Assembly (NCBI RefSeq): GCF_012910715.1
Contig: NZ_JABBHF010000008.1
Coordinates: forward strand, 1 to 64,000
Length of the DNA: 64,000 bases
From: Flavivirga algicola
GTDB taxonomy: Bacteria > Bacteroidota > Bacteroidia > Flavobacteriales > Flavobacteriaceae
Direction of reading: 5' to 3'
A program made the translations under genes and the position numbers. Positions within the stretch are counted from its first letter, which is position 1; every line of letters starts with the position of its first letter. The notes under the pieces are model-generated. The model searched no databases. It had not been told where the DNA came from and saw only the letters and a program-made list of their open reading frames with translations. Below are positions 35,780-44,073 of this stretch, piece after piece.

Positions 35780-37144
35780 TTAGTCTAATATAATTTGTTT
35801 CACCTTTTTATTTTTACGAAGATAGCTTTGAATGATGTGTTGTGTATCCCGATTATTATTCATTGGTGTAATAATGGATTCTAAAACTTCGATGTTATTT
35901 ATTTGATAATTAAGATTGAAGAACCCTAGGCCTTTAAATACACCATTCTCAATTAATATAGCACTACGTTCATCAACATCCCGCCCTTTGTCAATAATAA
36001 CCATATTTTTATTGGAATAGCTGTTTTTGGATAATAATAACTCGACTCTTTTGTTATAAGACTCAGTAGATTCTTTTTGTATACAAGCACCTTCGCAGGT
36101 TTTTATATCGTAATTGAAACAGCTGGATTTGGTTTTGTAAATTCCTGTTAATTTTTGGCATAGCTTATATTCTTCAATAGCCTTAATTATAAAACTCTTG
36201 CCACTTTGTCTATTGGTAAAAGTGGTTACTGGCTTTTTTCGTGCGTCTGCAATATCAATTTTTAAATTAATATAATCGTTTTCATCTTTAAAACTGTATA
36301 AAGCATGTGTGAAGCTTGTTCTGCGCAATGCTCTGTTAAAAATTGGTTTTACACGTTTTATTTCTTCACTTTCTTTTAAAAGAGCAACGAGTTCACTCCC
36401 TGTAGCCTCGTAGGTTACAGCAGTAACTTGAGCTTGTATTTTTTTTGATTTTTGATTGGTACTCGTAAAATGCTGGTTGATACGTTTTTTTATATTATTG
36501 CTTTTTCCAATGTAAATAATATCTCCATCGGCTTTATGAATATAATAAACCCCGGTTATGGCTGGTAATTCATTGATAATATCTATATGCCTTGGCTCTA
36601 ATTGATGTTTTGGATTTGCTCTTACCGATTCTTGAATAATACTTTTAGTAGTGTCTTTATCTAAAAGTATTTTAAACAATTTTACTGTGGCTAAAGCATC
36701 GCCAGAAGCCCGATGTCTATCTGTAACGGGAATACCGAGCGATCTAACCAATTTACCTAAACTATAGGAAGGTTGATCTGGAATTAGGTTTTTTGATAGT
36801 TCAACCGTACAAAGTGATTTTCTTTCAAAATCAAACCCCAAGCGGCTAAATTCTGTTTTTAAAATACGATAATCGAACTGTGCATTGTGAGCTACTAAAA
36901 TACAATCGTCTGTAATCTCGACAATACGTTTGGCAACCTCATAAAATTTTGGCGCATTACGCAACATGCTGCTATTAATACCAGTTAAGTTTACTACAAA
37001 AGGTTGTATTTCGCGTTCTGGGTTAACCAAGCTTATAAATTGATCAACTACTTGATGTCCATCATATTTATAGATTGCAATTTCTGTAATGCCCTCTTCG
37101 TTATACTTACCTCCAGTAGTTTCTATGTCTAGTATTGCGTACAA
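35780..37144 (-). CDS. DnaQ-like exonuclease fused to a UvrC/Cho-type GIY-YIG nuclease
   Basis: 454 residues. The N-terminal DEDDh exonuclease (about 1-170) has AILDIETTGG, VAHNAQFDYRI and HRASGDALAT. The GIY-YIG domain (about 190-275) has GVYYIHKADGDIIYIGKSNN followed by IKKRINQHF. A UvrC/Cho-like Cys cluster follows (CFNYDIKTCEGAC). The UVR helix and RNase H-like 5-prime nuclease part of UvrC are absent, so it could make only one incision, as Cho does, with the exonuclease available to trim. Likely DNA repair. Starts 102 bp after the upstream gene. Confidence 0.93.
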   Translation of the reverse strand: MYAILDIETTGGKYNEEGITEIAIYKYDGHQVVDQFISLVNPEREIQPFVVNLTGINSSMLRNAPKFYEVAKRIVEITDDCILVAHNAQFDYRILKTEFSRLGFDFERKSLCTVELSKNLIPDQPSYSLGKLVRSLGIPVTDRHRASGDALATVKLFKILLDKDTTKSIIQESVRANPKHQLEPRHIDIINELPAITGVYYIHKADGDIIYIGKSNNIKKRINQHFTSTNQKSKKIQAQVTAVTYEATGSELVALLKESEEIKRVKPIFNRALRRTSFTHALYSFKDENDYINLKIDIADARKKPVTTFTNRQSGKSFIIKAIEEYKLCQKLTGIYKTKSSCFNYDIKTCEGACIQKESTESYNKRVELLLSKNSYSNKNMVIIDKGRDVDERSAILIENGVFKGLGFFNLNYQINNIEVLESIITPMNNNRDTQHIIQSYLRKNKKVKQIILD

Positions 37145-37246
37145 AAAATGTTTCTGCGTTTATTTGTTTTTTTGTTAGTGTGACTGCGTGTTTTTTTAAG
37201 TTTAGACAATCTATCATATTGTAGTATTGCCTGTTTCTTAAAGTGC

Positions 37247-37915
37247 TTATTGATAACTTCTTGCCCCAAATATACTACTTCCAACTCTAACCATGGTACT
37301 ACCGCATTTAATAGCTAATAGATAATCACCACTCATCCCCATACTTACCGTGTTTAATTGATGGTTATGGGTATTTATTTGCTTTAAATTTTCAAAAGTA
37401 TCTTTTAAATAATTGAATTCTTTCTTTACTTGATTTTCATCTTCGGTAAATGTTGCCATTCCCATGAGTCCAACAACCTTAATATTTTTTAATTCTGAAA
37501 AGGTATCCGATTTTATAATCTCTGATGCTTCTTCTGGTGTCATTCCAAATTTAGAGTCTTCTGAAGCTATCTTTATCTGGAGTAAACAATCTATAACCCT
37601 TTCATGTTTTATGGCTTGTTTGTTTATTTCTTTTAAAAGCTTAAAGTTATCTACGCCATGAATTAAACGCACAAAGGGGGCCATATATTTTACCTTATTA
37701 CTTTGAACATGTCCAATCATGTGCCATTCAACGTCTTTAGGCATATCATGGTGTTTGTCTACCATTTCTTGGATTTTATTTTCTCCAAAAACACGTTGTC
37801 CGGCATTATAGGCTTCCATTAAATCGCTTACGGGCTTTGTTTTGGAAACGGCAACTAATGTTACATGTTCTGGTAATGCCGATTTTATATTATTAAGATT
37901 TTGTTTTATACTCAT
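37247..37915 (-). CDS. YggS family PLP-homeostasis protein
   Basis: 222 residues with the alanine-racemase-like PLP barrel. AVSKTKPVSDL holds the PLP lysine, FGENKIQEMVDK and WHMIGHVQSNK line the pocket, and MGMSGDYLLAIKCGSTMVRVG binds the phosphate. Members (PLPBP/YggS/ProsC) handle free pyridoxal phosphate and affect amino- and keto-acid balance; no enzymatic activity is established. It lies in the minus-strand operon with a DinB gene 12 bp upstream. Confidence 0.95.
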   Translation of the reverse strand: MSIKQNLNNIKSALPEHVTLVAVSKTKPVSDLMEAYNAGQRVFGENKIQEMVDKHHDMPKDVEWHMIGHVQSNKVKYMAPFVRLIHGVDNFKLLKEINKQAIKHERVIDCLLQIKIASEDSKFGMTPEEASEIIKSDTFSELKNIKVVGLMGMATFTEDENQVKKEFNYLKDTFENLKQINTHNHQLNTVSMGMSGDYLLAIKCGSTMVRVGSSIFGARSYQ

Positions 37916-37927
37916 TATTAAATAATA

Positions 37928-38398
37928 TTAGTCCCAAATTAAAGGCCTGTCTATACCAATAGTTCGCAAATAAGATAACATTTGCCCTGTATGCACAGAT
38001 TCGTGGTATGCTATGCGGTTAAGGTAATCTCCAAGTATTTTACTTTGTCCAACCTCACTGCGTTCAATTCTTATTTGCTCTAGATCCTGTGTGTTAAAAC
38101 TTTTAATCATATTAGTAAAATCCTCTCTATAAGTTTCAGCAAATTTAAGTTCTGCATCTATACTTTTATAAGGTAGGTTTTCCCAAGGGGATTTGTAGGC
38201 TCCTAAATTACCTCTTTTCTCAATTATTTTATGAAATAAGTGCTCGCCTTCTAGCACGTGTCTTATCATTTCTATAATACTAAAAGCTTGTTCATCAGGC
38301 TTCCAATGTAGGTGTTCTTTAGGAATACCTTGCCAAAGTTTTAGACTACGTTTTCTAATTTCGGAAAAGTTCAATAAAATAATTTCAGTTGGGTTCAT
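37928..38398 (-). CDS. DinB-superfamily protein
   Basis: 156 residues, an all-helical four-helix DinB/YfiT-like fold. Putative metal ligands are His in IRHVLEGEHLFHKI and His in RIAYHESVHTGQMLSYL near the C-terminus. DinB-like proteins include thiol-dependent S-transferases (bacillithiol or mycothiol users), but most are uncharacterised. A second DinB-like gene lies at 42896. It sits within the long minus-strand run. Confidence 0.85.
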   Translation of the reverse strand: MNPTEIILLNFSEIRKRSLKLWQGIPKEHLHWKPDEQAFSIIEMIRHVLEGEHLFHKIIEKRGNLGAYKSPWENLPYKSIDAELKFAETYREDFTNMIKSFNTQDLEQIRIERSEVGQSKILGDYLNRIAYHESVHTGQMLSYLRTIGIDRPLIWD

Positions 38399-38450
38399 AT
38401 AAACTTTTTTATAGGTTCATTTAATGGAAGATCAAATGCCTAATAATGAA

Positions 38451-39689
38451 TCAAAATTCATAAATTGTGACACCGCTTCGTAATTTCGGTTCAATAAAAG
38501 TGCTTTTTGGAGGCATGGTTAAGTGATTGTTGGCAATGGCCTTCATTTCTTCAACAGTAATAGGGACCAAGCCAAAACCTATTTCAAATTCACCACTATC
38601 GACTTTATTCTTTATAGTTACCAGATCGTTTTTTCCATGTGAATAAGCGATTCGCTTGTCGTTACGTAAATTCTTAACCCCTAAAATAGGCTCTAAAATG
38701 GTTTTATAAAGAATCTGCGTATCTAAAGCATCAAGAGCATTCTTGAATGTATAATTACTTTTTCTTAGATATAGTGAATAGAACTCGCCATCAAGATACA
38801 TACTAAAATGATGTTTGCCAGTTGGTCTGTATAATTCACTGCCTCTATTTTCAATACGATACATGGTATCCAATTTAATTAAAAAGGCTTCTTTGCTTAG
38901 TCCATTTAAATCTTTAACCAGTCTGTTGAATTCATGAATTCTTAAGTTCGATTCAGGAATTAAATAGGTCATAAAGTAATTGTACGGTTCATTTCCAGTA
39001 TGTTTATCGTTTTCAGATTTTAAATCTTTAGCCAGCAAATACGAAGAAGCAGACCTATGGTGTCCATCTGCAATGTATATTGTATCAATTTTTTCGAATT
39101 CGTTACTTATAAGGTCTATTGATTTAGCATCGTCAAGTTTCCATAAATAATGTGTATCTCTGTAGGTGGTCGTAAACTCAAACTCGGCTCTATCTTTTTG
39201 TGTTTCGGAAATAATGTTACCAATAATGGTATTATCTGGATAAGTTAAAAGAACAGGCTCTGCATTAAAACGAACTGTTTTTAAATAATCTTTAAAGACG
39301 TTTTCTCTATACTCAATGGTGTCTTCGTGCTTTTTGATTACATCATTTTCATAATCTTCCGAGCTAGCTGCTGCAATGATTCCTGAAAAAATGTGTCCTT
39401 CTCTGTTTACAATTTTATATATATAGTAACTAGGTGCTTTATCTTGAATAAAAATAGCATCTTCCTTAAATTCTAAATAGCGATTTCTAACTAAAGCATA
39501 GCGTTCTTTTCCAGAAATATGTTTGTGATACTTATATCCAGGGTTTATAATATGTAAAAATGAAAACGGATTGTAGCCCATTCTGGATTCACGTTCTGCT
39601 AAGGTGTATGTTTGATAGGAGCGCGCAGCAACTAAACTAACTTTATCTCGCGTTGGTCTTACTGCTTTAAATGGGATTATTTTTGTCAT
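38451..39689 (-). CDS. DUF1015 family protein
   Basis: 412 residues, matching the usual length. Landmarks are IIPFKAVRPTRDKVSLVA, NPFSFLHIINPG, TIYIADGHHRSASSYLLA (the most conserved block) and KNLRNDKRIAYSHGKNDL. Also named SerK-like in some bacteria, where DUF1015 proteins act as free-serine kinases; the IADGHHR block fits that family, but function here is not proven. Its start codon lies 5 bp from the left inverted repeat of the element at 39695-40241, which may have displaced or replaced the native promoter. Confidence 0.88.
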   Translation of the reverse strand: MTKIIPFKAVRPTRDKVSLVAARSYQTYTLAERESRMGYNPFSFLHIINPGYKYHKHISGKERYALVRNRYLEFKEDAIFIQDKAPSYYIYKIVNREGHIFSGIIAAASSEDYENDVIKKHEDTIEYRENVFKDYLKTVRFNAEPVLLTYPDNTIIGNIISETQKDRAEFEFTTTYRDTHYLWKLDDAKSIDLISNEFEKIDTIYIADGHHRSASSYLLAKDLKSENDKHTGNEPYNYFMTYLIPESNLRIHEFNRLVKDLNGLSKEAFLIKLDTMYRIENRGSELYRPTGKHHFSMYLDGEFYSLYLRKSNYTFKNALDALDTQILYKTILEPILGVKNLRNDKRIAYSHGKNDLVTIKNKVDSGEFEIGFGLVPITVEEMKAIANNHLTMPPKSTFIEPKLRSGVTIYEF

Positions 39690-39694
39690 GTTTT

Positions 39695-39738
39695 AGTGTT
39701 TAGTAATCAGTTCGCAGTGTTCAGTAATCAGTTGGTAG
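39695..39738 (+). repeat. Left terminal inverted repeat
   Basis: Begins AGTGTTTAGTAATCAG and ends GTTGGTAG. Its 39703-39732 part matches the right repeat perfectly in inverted orientation. Confidence 0.75.
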
Positions 39739-39808
39739 TGATCAGTGAGCACCAAACGCTAAATACCGAACATCGAACTGAATACTGCCAATTCATCATT
39801 TGGAGCCG

Positions 39809-40163
39809 AATTTTCAAGGATTTAGTATCATATAGTTAATTAATATTTCAACTTCATTACTTTCTACCCATCAGATTAGAGAAAGTTTCTTTTTGAAATA
39901 TAGCCACAATGTAAAGAAAACTCTAACCACGTTTGTATTTCTGAATTTTCAGCATCACAGTCGGTTAACTTGCTAACAAAATGTTTAGGATATAACCTTT
40001 TACGATAAGCCTCAGATATATTTGCACAAACACTTCTGGAAGATCTCCTAACCTGATCTGTAAGCGAATATGTTTCTTCTTTTGGAAAGTGTTTTGATAA
40101 ATGAAAAATTTTCATAGCTAAATCGAATGCCTTTCTATAAGCCAATAAATCTTGAAACTTCAT
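39809..40163 (-). pseudogene. Decayed four-helix-bundle (23S rRNA IVP / Avd-like) gene
   Basis: The first 90 or so residues match the four-helix-bundle family closely: DLLAYRKAFDLAMKIFHL, YSLTDQVRRSSRSVCANISE, FVSKLTDCDAENSEIQTWLE and FSLHCGYIS. After GYISK the frame runs into a stop at 39876-39878, giving only 95 residues where about 115-125 is normal. The missing end can still be read in another frame just downstream (VEILINYMILNP, near 39812-39850) with stop codons in it, so the gene has suffered a frameshift and nonsense changes. The family includes proteins encoded in 23S rRNA intervening sequences and the Avd accessory protein of diversity-generating retroelements; neither context is present here. 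Confidence 0.8.
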
Positions 40164-40190
40164 TACTTAAATTTTAATTTAGAGATTATG

Positions 40191-40241
40191 CTACCAACTG
40201 AACACTGATTACTGAACACTGCGAACTGATTACCAATCACT
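40191..40241 (-). repeat. Right terminal inverted repeat
   Basis: Begins CTACCAACTGAACACTG on the plus strand and ends at the first bases of the neighbouring stop codon. It contains one more 7-bp CAGT-type unit than the left copy. Confidence 0.75.
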
Positions 40242-41130
40242 ATTTCATAAACTGTTTCGCAACATGCTCAGCCTTTCTGCTTTTCGTATAATCATAAAAA
40301 CCTTCACCAGATTTCACTCCTAATTTACCTGCTCTAACCATATTTACTAATAATGGGCAAGGGGCGTATTTAGGGTTTTTAAATCCATCGTACATCACAT
40401 GGAGTATAGATAGGCATACATCTAGACCGATAAAGTCAGCTAATTGTAATGGTCCCATGGGGTGTGCCATACCTAATTTCATAACCGTATCAATTTCATT
40501 AACACCAGCAACGTTATTGTAAAGCGTTTCTATAGATTCGTTAATCATAGGCATTAAAATACGATTGGCTACAAAACCAGGGTAGTCGTTAACTTCAACA
40601 GGAATTTTACCTAAAGTTTTAGACATATCCATGATGCTTTTAGTGACCTTGTCACTTGTATTATAACCACGTATAATTTCAACTAATTTCATAATAGGCA
40701 CTGGATTCATAAAATGCATGCCTATTACTTTATCGGGTCTTGAGGTTATTGCTGCTATTTGTGTAATAGATATGGAAGAGGTATTTGTAGCTAAAATGGT
40801 TTCCTTAGAACAGATTTCATCTAATTTTTTGAAGATATCAAGTTTTAAATCCACATTTTCTGTAGCAGCTTCTACAACTAAGTCTACAGATGTAACACCT
40901 TCATAAATATTGGTAAACGTAGTGATATTGGATAGGGTTTGGGCTTTATCGGTTTCAGAGATTTTTTCTTTAGCTACCATTCTATCCAGGTTTTTAGAAA
41001 TGGTTGTCATGCCTTTTTCTAGTGAAGCTTCACTTATGTCTATAAGTTTTACAGTAAAGCCACTTTGAGCAAAAGTATGAGCGATACCATTACCCATAGT
41101 ACCTGCCCCGATAACTGCAATGTTTTTCAT
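40240..41130 (-). CDS. 3-hydroxyacyl-CoA (3-hydroxybutyryl-CoA) dehydrogenase
   Basis: 296 residues, single-domain type. AVIGAGTMGNGIAHTFAQSG is the Rossmann NAD-binding loop. ATNTSSISITQIA with GMHFMNPVPIMKLVEII carries the catalytic His-Glu region, and DYPGFVANRILMPMINE leads into the helical substrate domain (HPMGPLQLADFIGLD). It oxidises 3-hydroxyacyl-CoA to the 3-keto form with NAD(P), in short-chain fatty acid or butyrate metabolism. The upstream Gfo/Idh gene is 10 bp away. Its stop codon touches the inverted-repeat element. Confidence 0.93.
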   Translation of the reverse strand: MKNIAVIGAGTMGNGIAHTFAQSGFTVKLIDISEASLEKGMTTISKNLDRMVAKEKISETDKAQTLSNITTFTNIYEGVTSVDLVVEAATENVDLKLDIFKKLDEICSKETILATNTSSISITQIAAITSRPDKVIGMHFMNPVPIMKLVEIIRGYNTSDKVTKSIMDMSKTLGKIPVEVNDYPGFVANRILMPMINESIETLYNNVAGVNEIDTVMKLGMAHPMGPLQLADFIGLDVCLSILHVMYDGFKNPKYAPCPLLVNMVRAGKLGVKSGEGFYDYTKSRKAEHVAKQFMK

Positions 41131-41140
41131 CTAAATATTT

Positions 41141-42100
41141 TTAAAAACAATTTATTATTTGAGTCGCTACTCTTAGTGCTTCTGTACCGTCGTGAAGCGT
41201 TACAATAGGGGAAGTGTTATTGTTTATTGCGTCTGCAAATGTTTCTAATTCATCGAGAATGGCGTTATTTTCCGATATATTTGGATTATCAAAATAAATC
41301 TGTTTTTTTACACCTTCGGCATTTTGTAGGATCATATCGAAGTCTCCAGGATTTTCAGGGGCATCCTTCATTTTTACGACTTCACATTTTTTTTCTAAGA
41401 AATCTACAGAAATGTAAGCATCTTTTTGAAAGAAACGGGCTTTACGCATTTTTTTCAACGATATTCTACTTGCCGTAAGATTCGCCACACAGCCATTTTC
41501 AAATTCAATTCGAGCGTTTGCTATGTCTGGTGTCTCACTGATTACAGAAACTCCGCTTGCCGAGACATTTTTAACTTTAGAATCTACAAGACTTAAAATA
41601 ATATCGATATCATGAATCATTAAATCTAATACCACAGGAACATCGGTTCCTCTCGGGTTAAATTCTGCTAAACGATGTGATTCAATAAACATGGGCGATT
41701 TAATATCATCTTTTACGGCTGTAAAAGCGGGATTAAAACGCTCTACGTGTCCTACCTGACCTCTAAGATTATGCTCTGCTAGCAGTTCTCTAATGTGTTC
41801 TGCCTCTTCTACTGTATTTGTTATTGGTTTTTCAATGAAGATATGCCTGCCTTTTGCAATGGCTTGTTTCGCACAGTCGTAATGCGAAAGTGTTGGTGTT
41901 ACAATATCTACGACATCAACAGCATCAATAAGAGCTTCTATGGAACTAAAAAACTTATAACCGAATTCTTTTTCTACATTATTACCATTAATTTCATCGG
42001 CATCATAAAAACCTACGAGATTATATTTTTTTGATTGATTAAGGAGTCTTAAATGAATTTTTCCCAAGTGACCAGCACCTAGCACACCAACTTTAAGCAT
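41141..42100 (-). CDS. Gfo/Idh/MocA family oxidoreductase
   Basis: 319 residues from the ATG at 42100. A GTG at 42118 lies inside the probable promoter and is rejected. KVGVLGAGHLGKIHLRLL is the NAD(P)-binding loop, VDIVTPTLSHYDCAKQAI and HIFIEKPITNTVEEA carry the catalytic Lys motif (EKP), and VMDL-type VVLDLMIHDIDIILSLV is the usual second-domain signature. Substrate unknown; sugar or inositol derivatives are typical. First gene of the long minus-strand run. Confidence 0.92.
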   Translation of the reverse strand: MLKVGVLGAGHLGKIHLRLLNQSKKYNLVGFYDADEINGNNVEKEFGYKFFSSIEALIDAVDVVDIVTPTLSHYDCAKQAIAKGRHIFIEKPITNTVEEAEHIRELLAEHNLRGQVGHVERFNPAFTAVKDDIKSPMFIESHRLAEFNPRGTDVPVVLDLMIHDIDIILSLVDSKVKNVSASGVSVISETPDIANARIEFENGCVANLTASRISLKKMRKARFFQKDAYISVDFLEKKCEVVKMKDAPENPGDFDMILQNAEGVKKQIYFDNPNISENNAILDELETFADAINNNTSPIVTLHDGTEALRVATQIINCF

Positions 42101-42117
42101 ATATTTTACGTTTTCCA

Positions 42118-42125
42118 CAAAAATA
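42118..42125 (-). promoter_or_regulatory. -7 promoter box of the minus-strand operon
   Basis: TATTTTTG on the minus strand, 17 bp before the ATG at 42100. No -33 TTG at the usual distance. Confidence 0.45.
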
Positions 42126-42257
42126 AGATATTTACAACATGAATTTGATTATTTATAGCTAATTTTTTGCTTATTTCATGTGAAAATAAATTTTGCCTAT
42201 TTTGTTTTCATCTTTCAAATGTTTAACTAATTTTAGCATTACTAAAGCTCCCTAACA

Positions 42258-42899
42258 TTGAAAGATACTTTTAAGCACAAAGGCTTACGCCAACAATTGG
42301 TTAATGTTTTAAAGACCAAAGGAATAACAGATGTAAATGTTTTACATGCTATAAGCAAAATTCCCAGACATTTATTTATGGATTCTGGTTTTTTAGACCA
42401 TGCCTATCAAGATAAAGCCTTTCCTATTGCAGCAGACCAAACGATTTCTCAACCCTATACCGTAGCATTTCAAAGTGAACTATTACAAGTAGAAAAAGGA
42501 GATAAAGTTTTGGAAATTGGTACAGGAAGTGGTTATCAAACTGCTGTTTTATGTGAATTAGGTGCTAAGGTTTACAGTATTGAACGTCAGCAAGAATTAT
42601 TTAAAAAGACGAGCAAGTTTTTGCCCAAGTTAGGCTATCGTGCCAAAAAACTTATTTTTGGTGATGGCTACAAGGGGTTGGTCGATGAAGCACCGTTTGA
42701 TAGTGTTATTGTTACCGCTGGGGCTCCCTTTGTCCCAAAACCTTTGTTGGGTCAGCTGAAAATAGGGGGTAGGTTGGTCATTCCCGTTGGGGATAACGTG
42801 CAGATTATGACACTTTTTATTAGAAAGGGACCTAAAGAGTTTGAGAAAGAAGAATTTGGCGAATTTCGTTTTGTGCCTTTATTGGAGGATAAGAATTAA
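42258..42899 (+). CDS. pcm: Protein-L-isoaspartate O-methyltransferase
   Basis: 213 residues. FPIAADQTISQPYTVAFQ is the substrate-binding signature, VLEIGTGSGYQTAVL binds S-adenosylmethionine, and VYSIERQ plus DSVIVTAGAPFVPKPLLGQL complete the family pattern. It methylates isoaspartyl residues to start repair of aged proteins. The start is a TTG at 42258: an in-frame stop lies five codons upstream with no ATG between, and the protein's conserved N-terminus (KDTFKHKGLRQQL) begins there. The last 4 bp overlap the convergent DinB-like gene. Confidence 0.95.
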   Translation: MKDTFKHKGLRQQLVNVLKTKGITDVNVLHAISKIPRHLFMDSGFLDHAYQDKAFPIAADQTISQPYTVAFQSELLQVEKGDKVLEIGTGSGYQTAVLCELGAKVYSIERQQELFKKTSKFLPKLGYRAKKLIFGDGYKGLVDEAPFDSVIVTAGAPFVPKPLLGQLKIGGRLVIPVGDNVQIMTLFIRKGPKEFEKEEFGEFRFVPLLEDKN

Positions 42900-43456
42900 T
42901 GAACAGCAAAATAATTTTCTAAAACATTTTGAGCCTGTACCAAATGCCTTTCGTTATGGTAGATAACAACTCTAAAAGTATCTCCTAGTTTAAGCTTGAA
43001 TAGTTTGGAGATACTAATGGCAGTTTTTGTTTTATTAAGGCTTACATGTCTTGCTTTATCCAAGAGTTTGAGCATTTTTTCCTGCTGTACTAAAAAGCGC
43101 TCTAAAGCTCTTTTGTCTAAATCACTACCAATGGGATTTTTGTCTTTAAAGGTTTTCATTTTGTTTAGCTTTTCTTTTGGCAGCATACTTTTAGCGAAAT
43201 AATTACCCAAAAACCCTGTTTTAAAATAGGTTTCGGGCTTAGATTGGCTTTTAGTAATCTGCTGTTCTATTTCTGGCAGGTAGTAGTCTCCGTATAGATT
43301 TAGATGAGCAATGCATTCTAAGGCGCTCCAAATGTCTTTATTTTCTTTCCAGTTAAGTGCATCAATTGTTTTTTGGTTCCATGTGGTTACCTGATTGATG
43401 TTTAGTCTTGTTTTTTCTATGAGTTCTGCAATTAATGCTTCTGATGTCACCTTCAT
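42896..43456 (-). CDS. DinB-like (DinB_2) protein
   Basis: 186 residues, all helical. SALECIAHLNLYGDYYLPEI and FRVVIYHNERHLVQAQNVL hold the three histidines expected to bind a divalent metal in this superfamily. Function is not known, and it is distant from the copy at 37928. It overlaps pcm by 4 bp tail to tail. Confidence 0.8.
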   Translation of the reverse strand: MKVTSEALIAELIEKTRLNINQVTTWNQKTIDALNWKENKDIWSALECIAHLNLYGDYYLPEIEQQITKSQSKPETYFKTGFLGNYFAKSMLPKEKLNKMKTFKDKNPIGSDLDKRALERFLVQQEKMLKLLDKARHVSLNKTKTAISISKLFKLKLGDTFRVVIYHNERHLVQAQNVLENYFAVH

Positions 43457-43508
43457 AATATTTTTTTACAAAGGTTCAAATTAAGCTTCATATAAATATT
43501 GATTCAAA

Positions 43509-44045
43509 TTAAGATTTTTTAATTCTTGAAAGTGTTTCAGGAGTCATTCTTAGATACGAAGCGATATATTTATTGGGTATTTCTTGAAAAAGCTGCGGGC
43601 TCCGTTTTAAAACTCTGTTATATCTCTCAACAGGTGATGTTGTTAAAATATCGCGCTCTCTTTCCATTTGTTGAAGTGCAAAGTTTTCCAAAATAAGCTG
43701 CCATATTTTGGTGTTTTCGGAAGATTCTGATATAAAATCCACATAAGCTTTTTTATCTAAAACTTTTAAGGAGGTATGCTTTAAAGCTTGAATATATAAA
43801 TCGGAAGGCTTTTCACTTAAAAAAGAGTCCAATGCAGCAATTAAATTGTTTTGATAGCCAAATCGGATGGTATGTTCTTCAAATTCATCCAAAACAAAAA
43901 TTCTTACAGCTCCTGTTTCTAACAAGTATAAATTGGTATCGATACTACCTTTTACTTTTAGGTATTCATTCCGTTTTAACTCCAATGTTTTTTGCCATAA
44001 GTTTTGACCGTTCAATTTTTCTATTAGGGCTGTGATGGGGTTCAT
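43509..44045 (-). CDS. Crp/Fnr family transcription regulator
   Basis: 178 residues from the ATG at 44045; the longer open frame up to 44117 would run into the upstream gene and adds an implausible hydrophobic leader. The cyclic-nucleotide-binding-like domain (about 20-120: EYLKVKGSIDTNLYLLETGA, VRIFVLDEFEEHTIRFGYQ) is followed by a winged helix with PNKYIASYLRMTPETLSRI. This short form is common in Bacteroidota and usually lacks a known ligand. It lies 28 bp after the S15 peptidase gene, so it may regulate it or be co-transcribed. Confidence 0.9.
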   Translation of the reverse strand: MNPITALIEKLNGQNLWQKTLELKRNEYLKVKGSIDTNLYLLETGAVRIFVLDEFEEHTIRFGYQNNLIAALDSFLSEKPSDLYIQALKHTSLKVLDKKAYVDFISESSENTKIWQLILENFALQQMERERDILTTSPVERYNRVLKRSPQLFQEIPNKYIASYLRMTPETLSRIKKS

Positions 44046-44073
44046 TTTTTTAATAATCTTTATAGATAATATT

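Larger units (their letters stand above)
39695..40241. mobile_element. Small element bounded by long terminal inverted repeats carrying a four-helix-bundle gene
   Basis: The left end 39695-39738 and the right end 40191-40241 are inverted copies: a 30-bp core (39703-39732 against 40204-40233) is identical, and the rest differs by two bases and a 7-bp GTTCAGT duplication. The ends are built of short units such as GTAATCAGT and GTTCAGT. A further imperfect stem lies at 39733-39789. The right end reaches the stop codon of the dehydrogenase gene and the left end stops 5 bp before the DUF1015 start, so the element exactly fills the gap. No transposase is present. Confidence 0.65.

Noticed and set aside
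39876-40163. 23S rRNA intervening sequence
   Set aside because: The gene lies between protein genes; no rRNA is present.
39695-40241. Diversity-generating retroelement (Avd-like four-helix-bundle gene)
   Set aside because: No reverse transcriptase, template repeat or variable repeat anywhere in the window.
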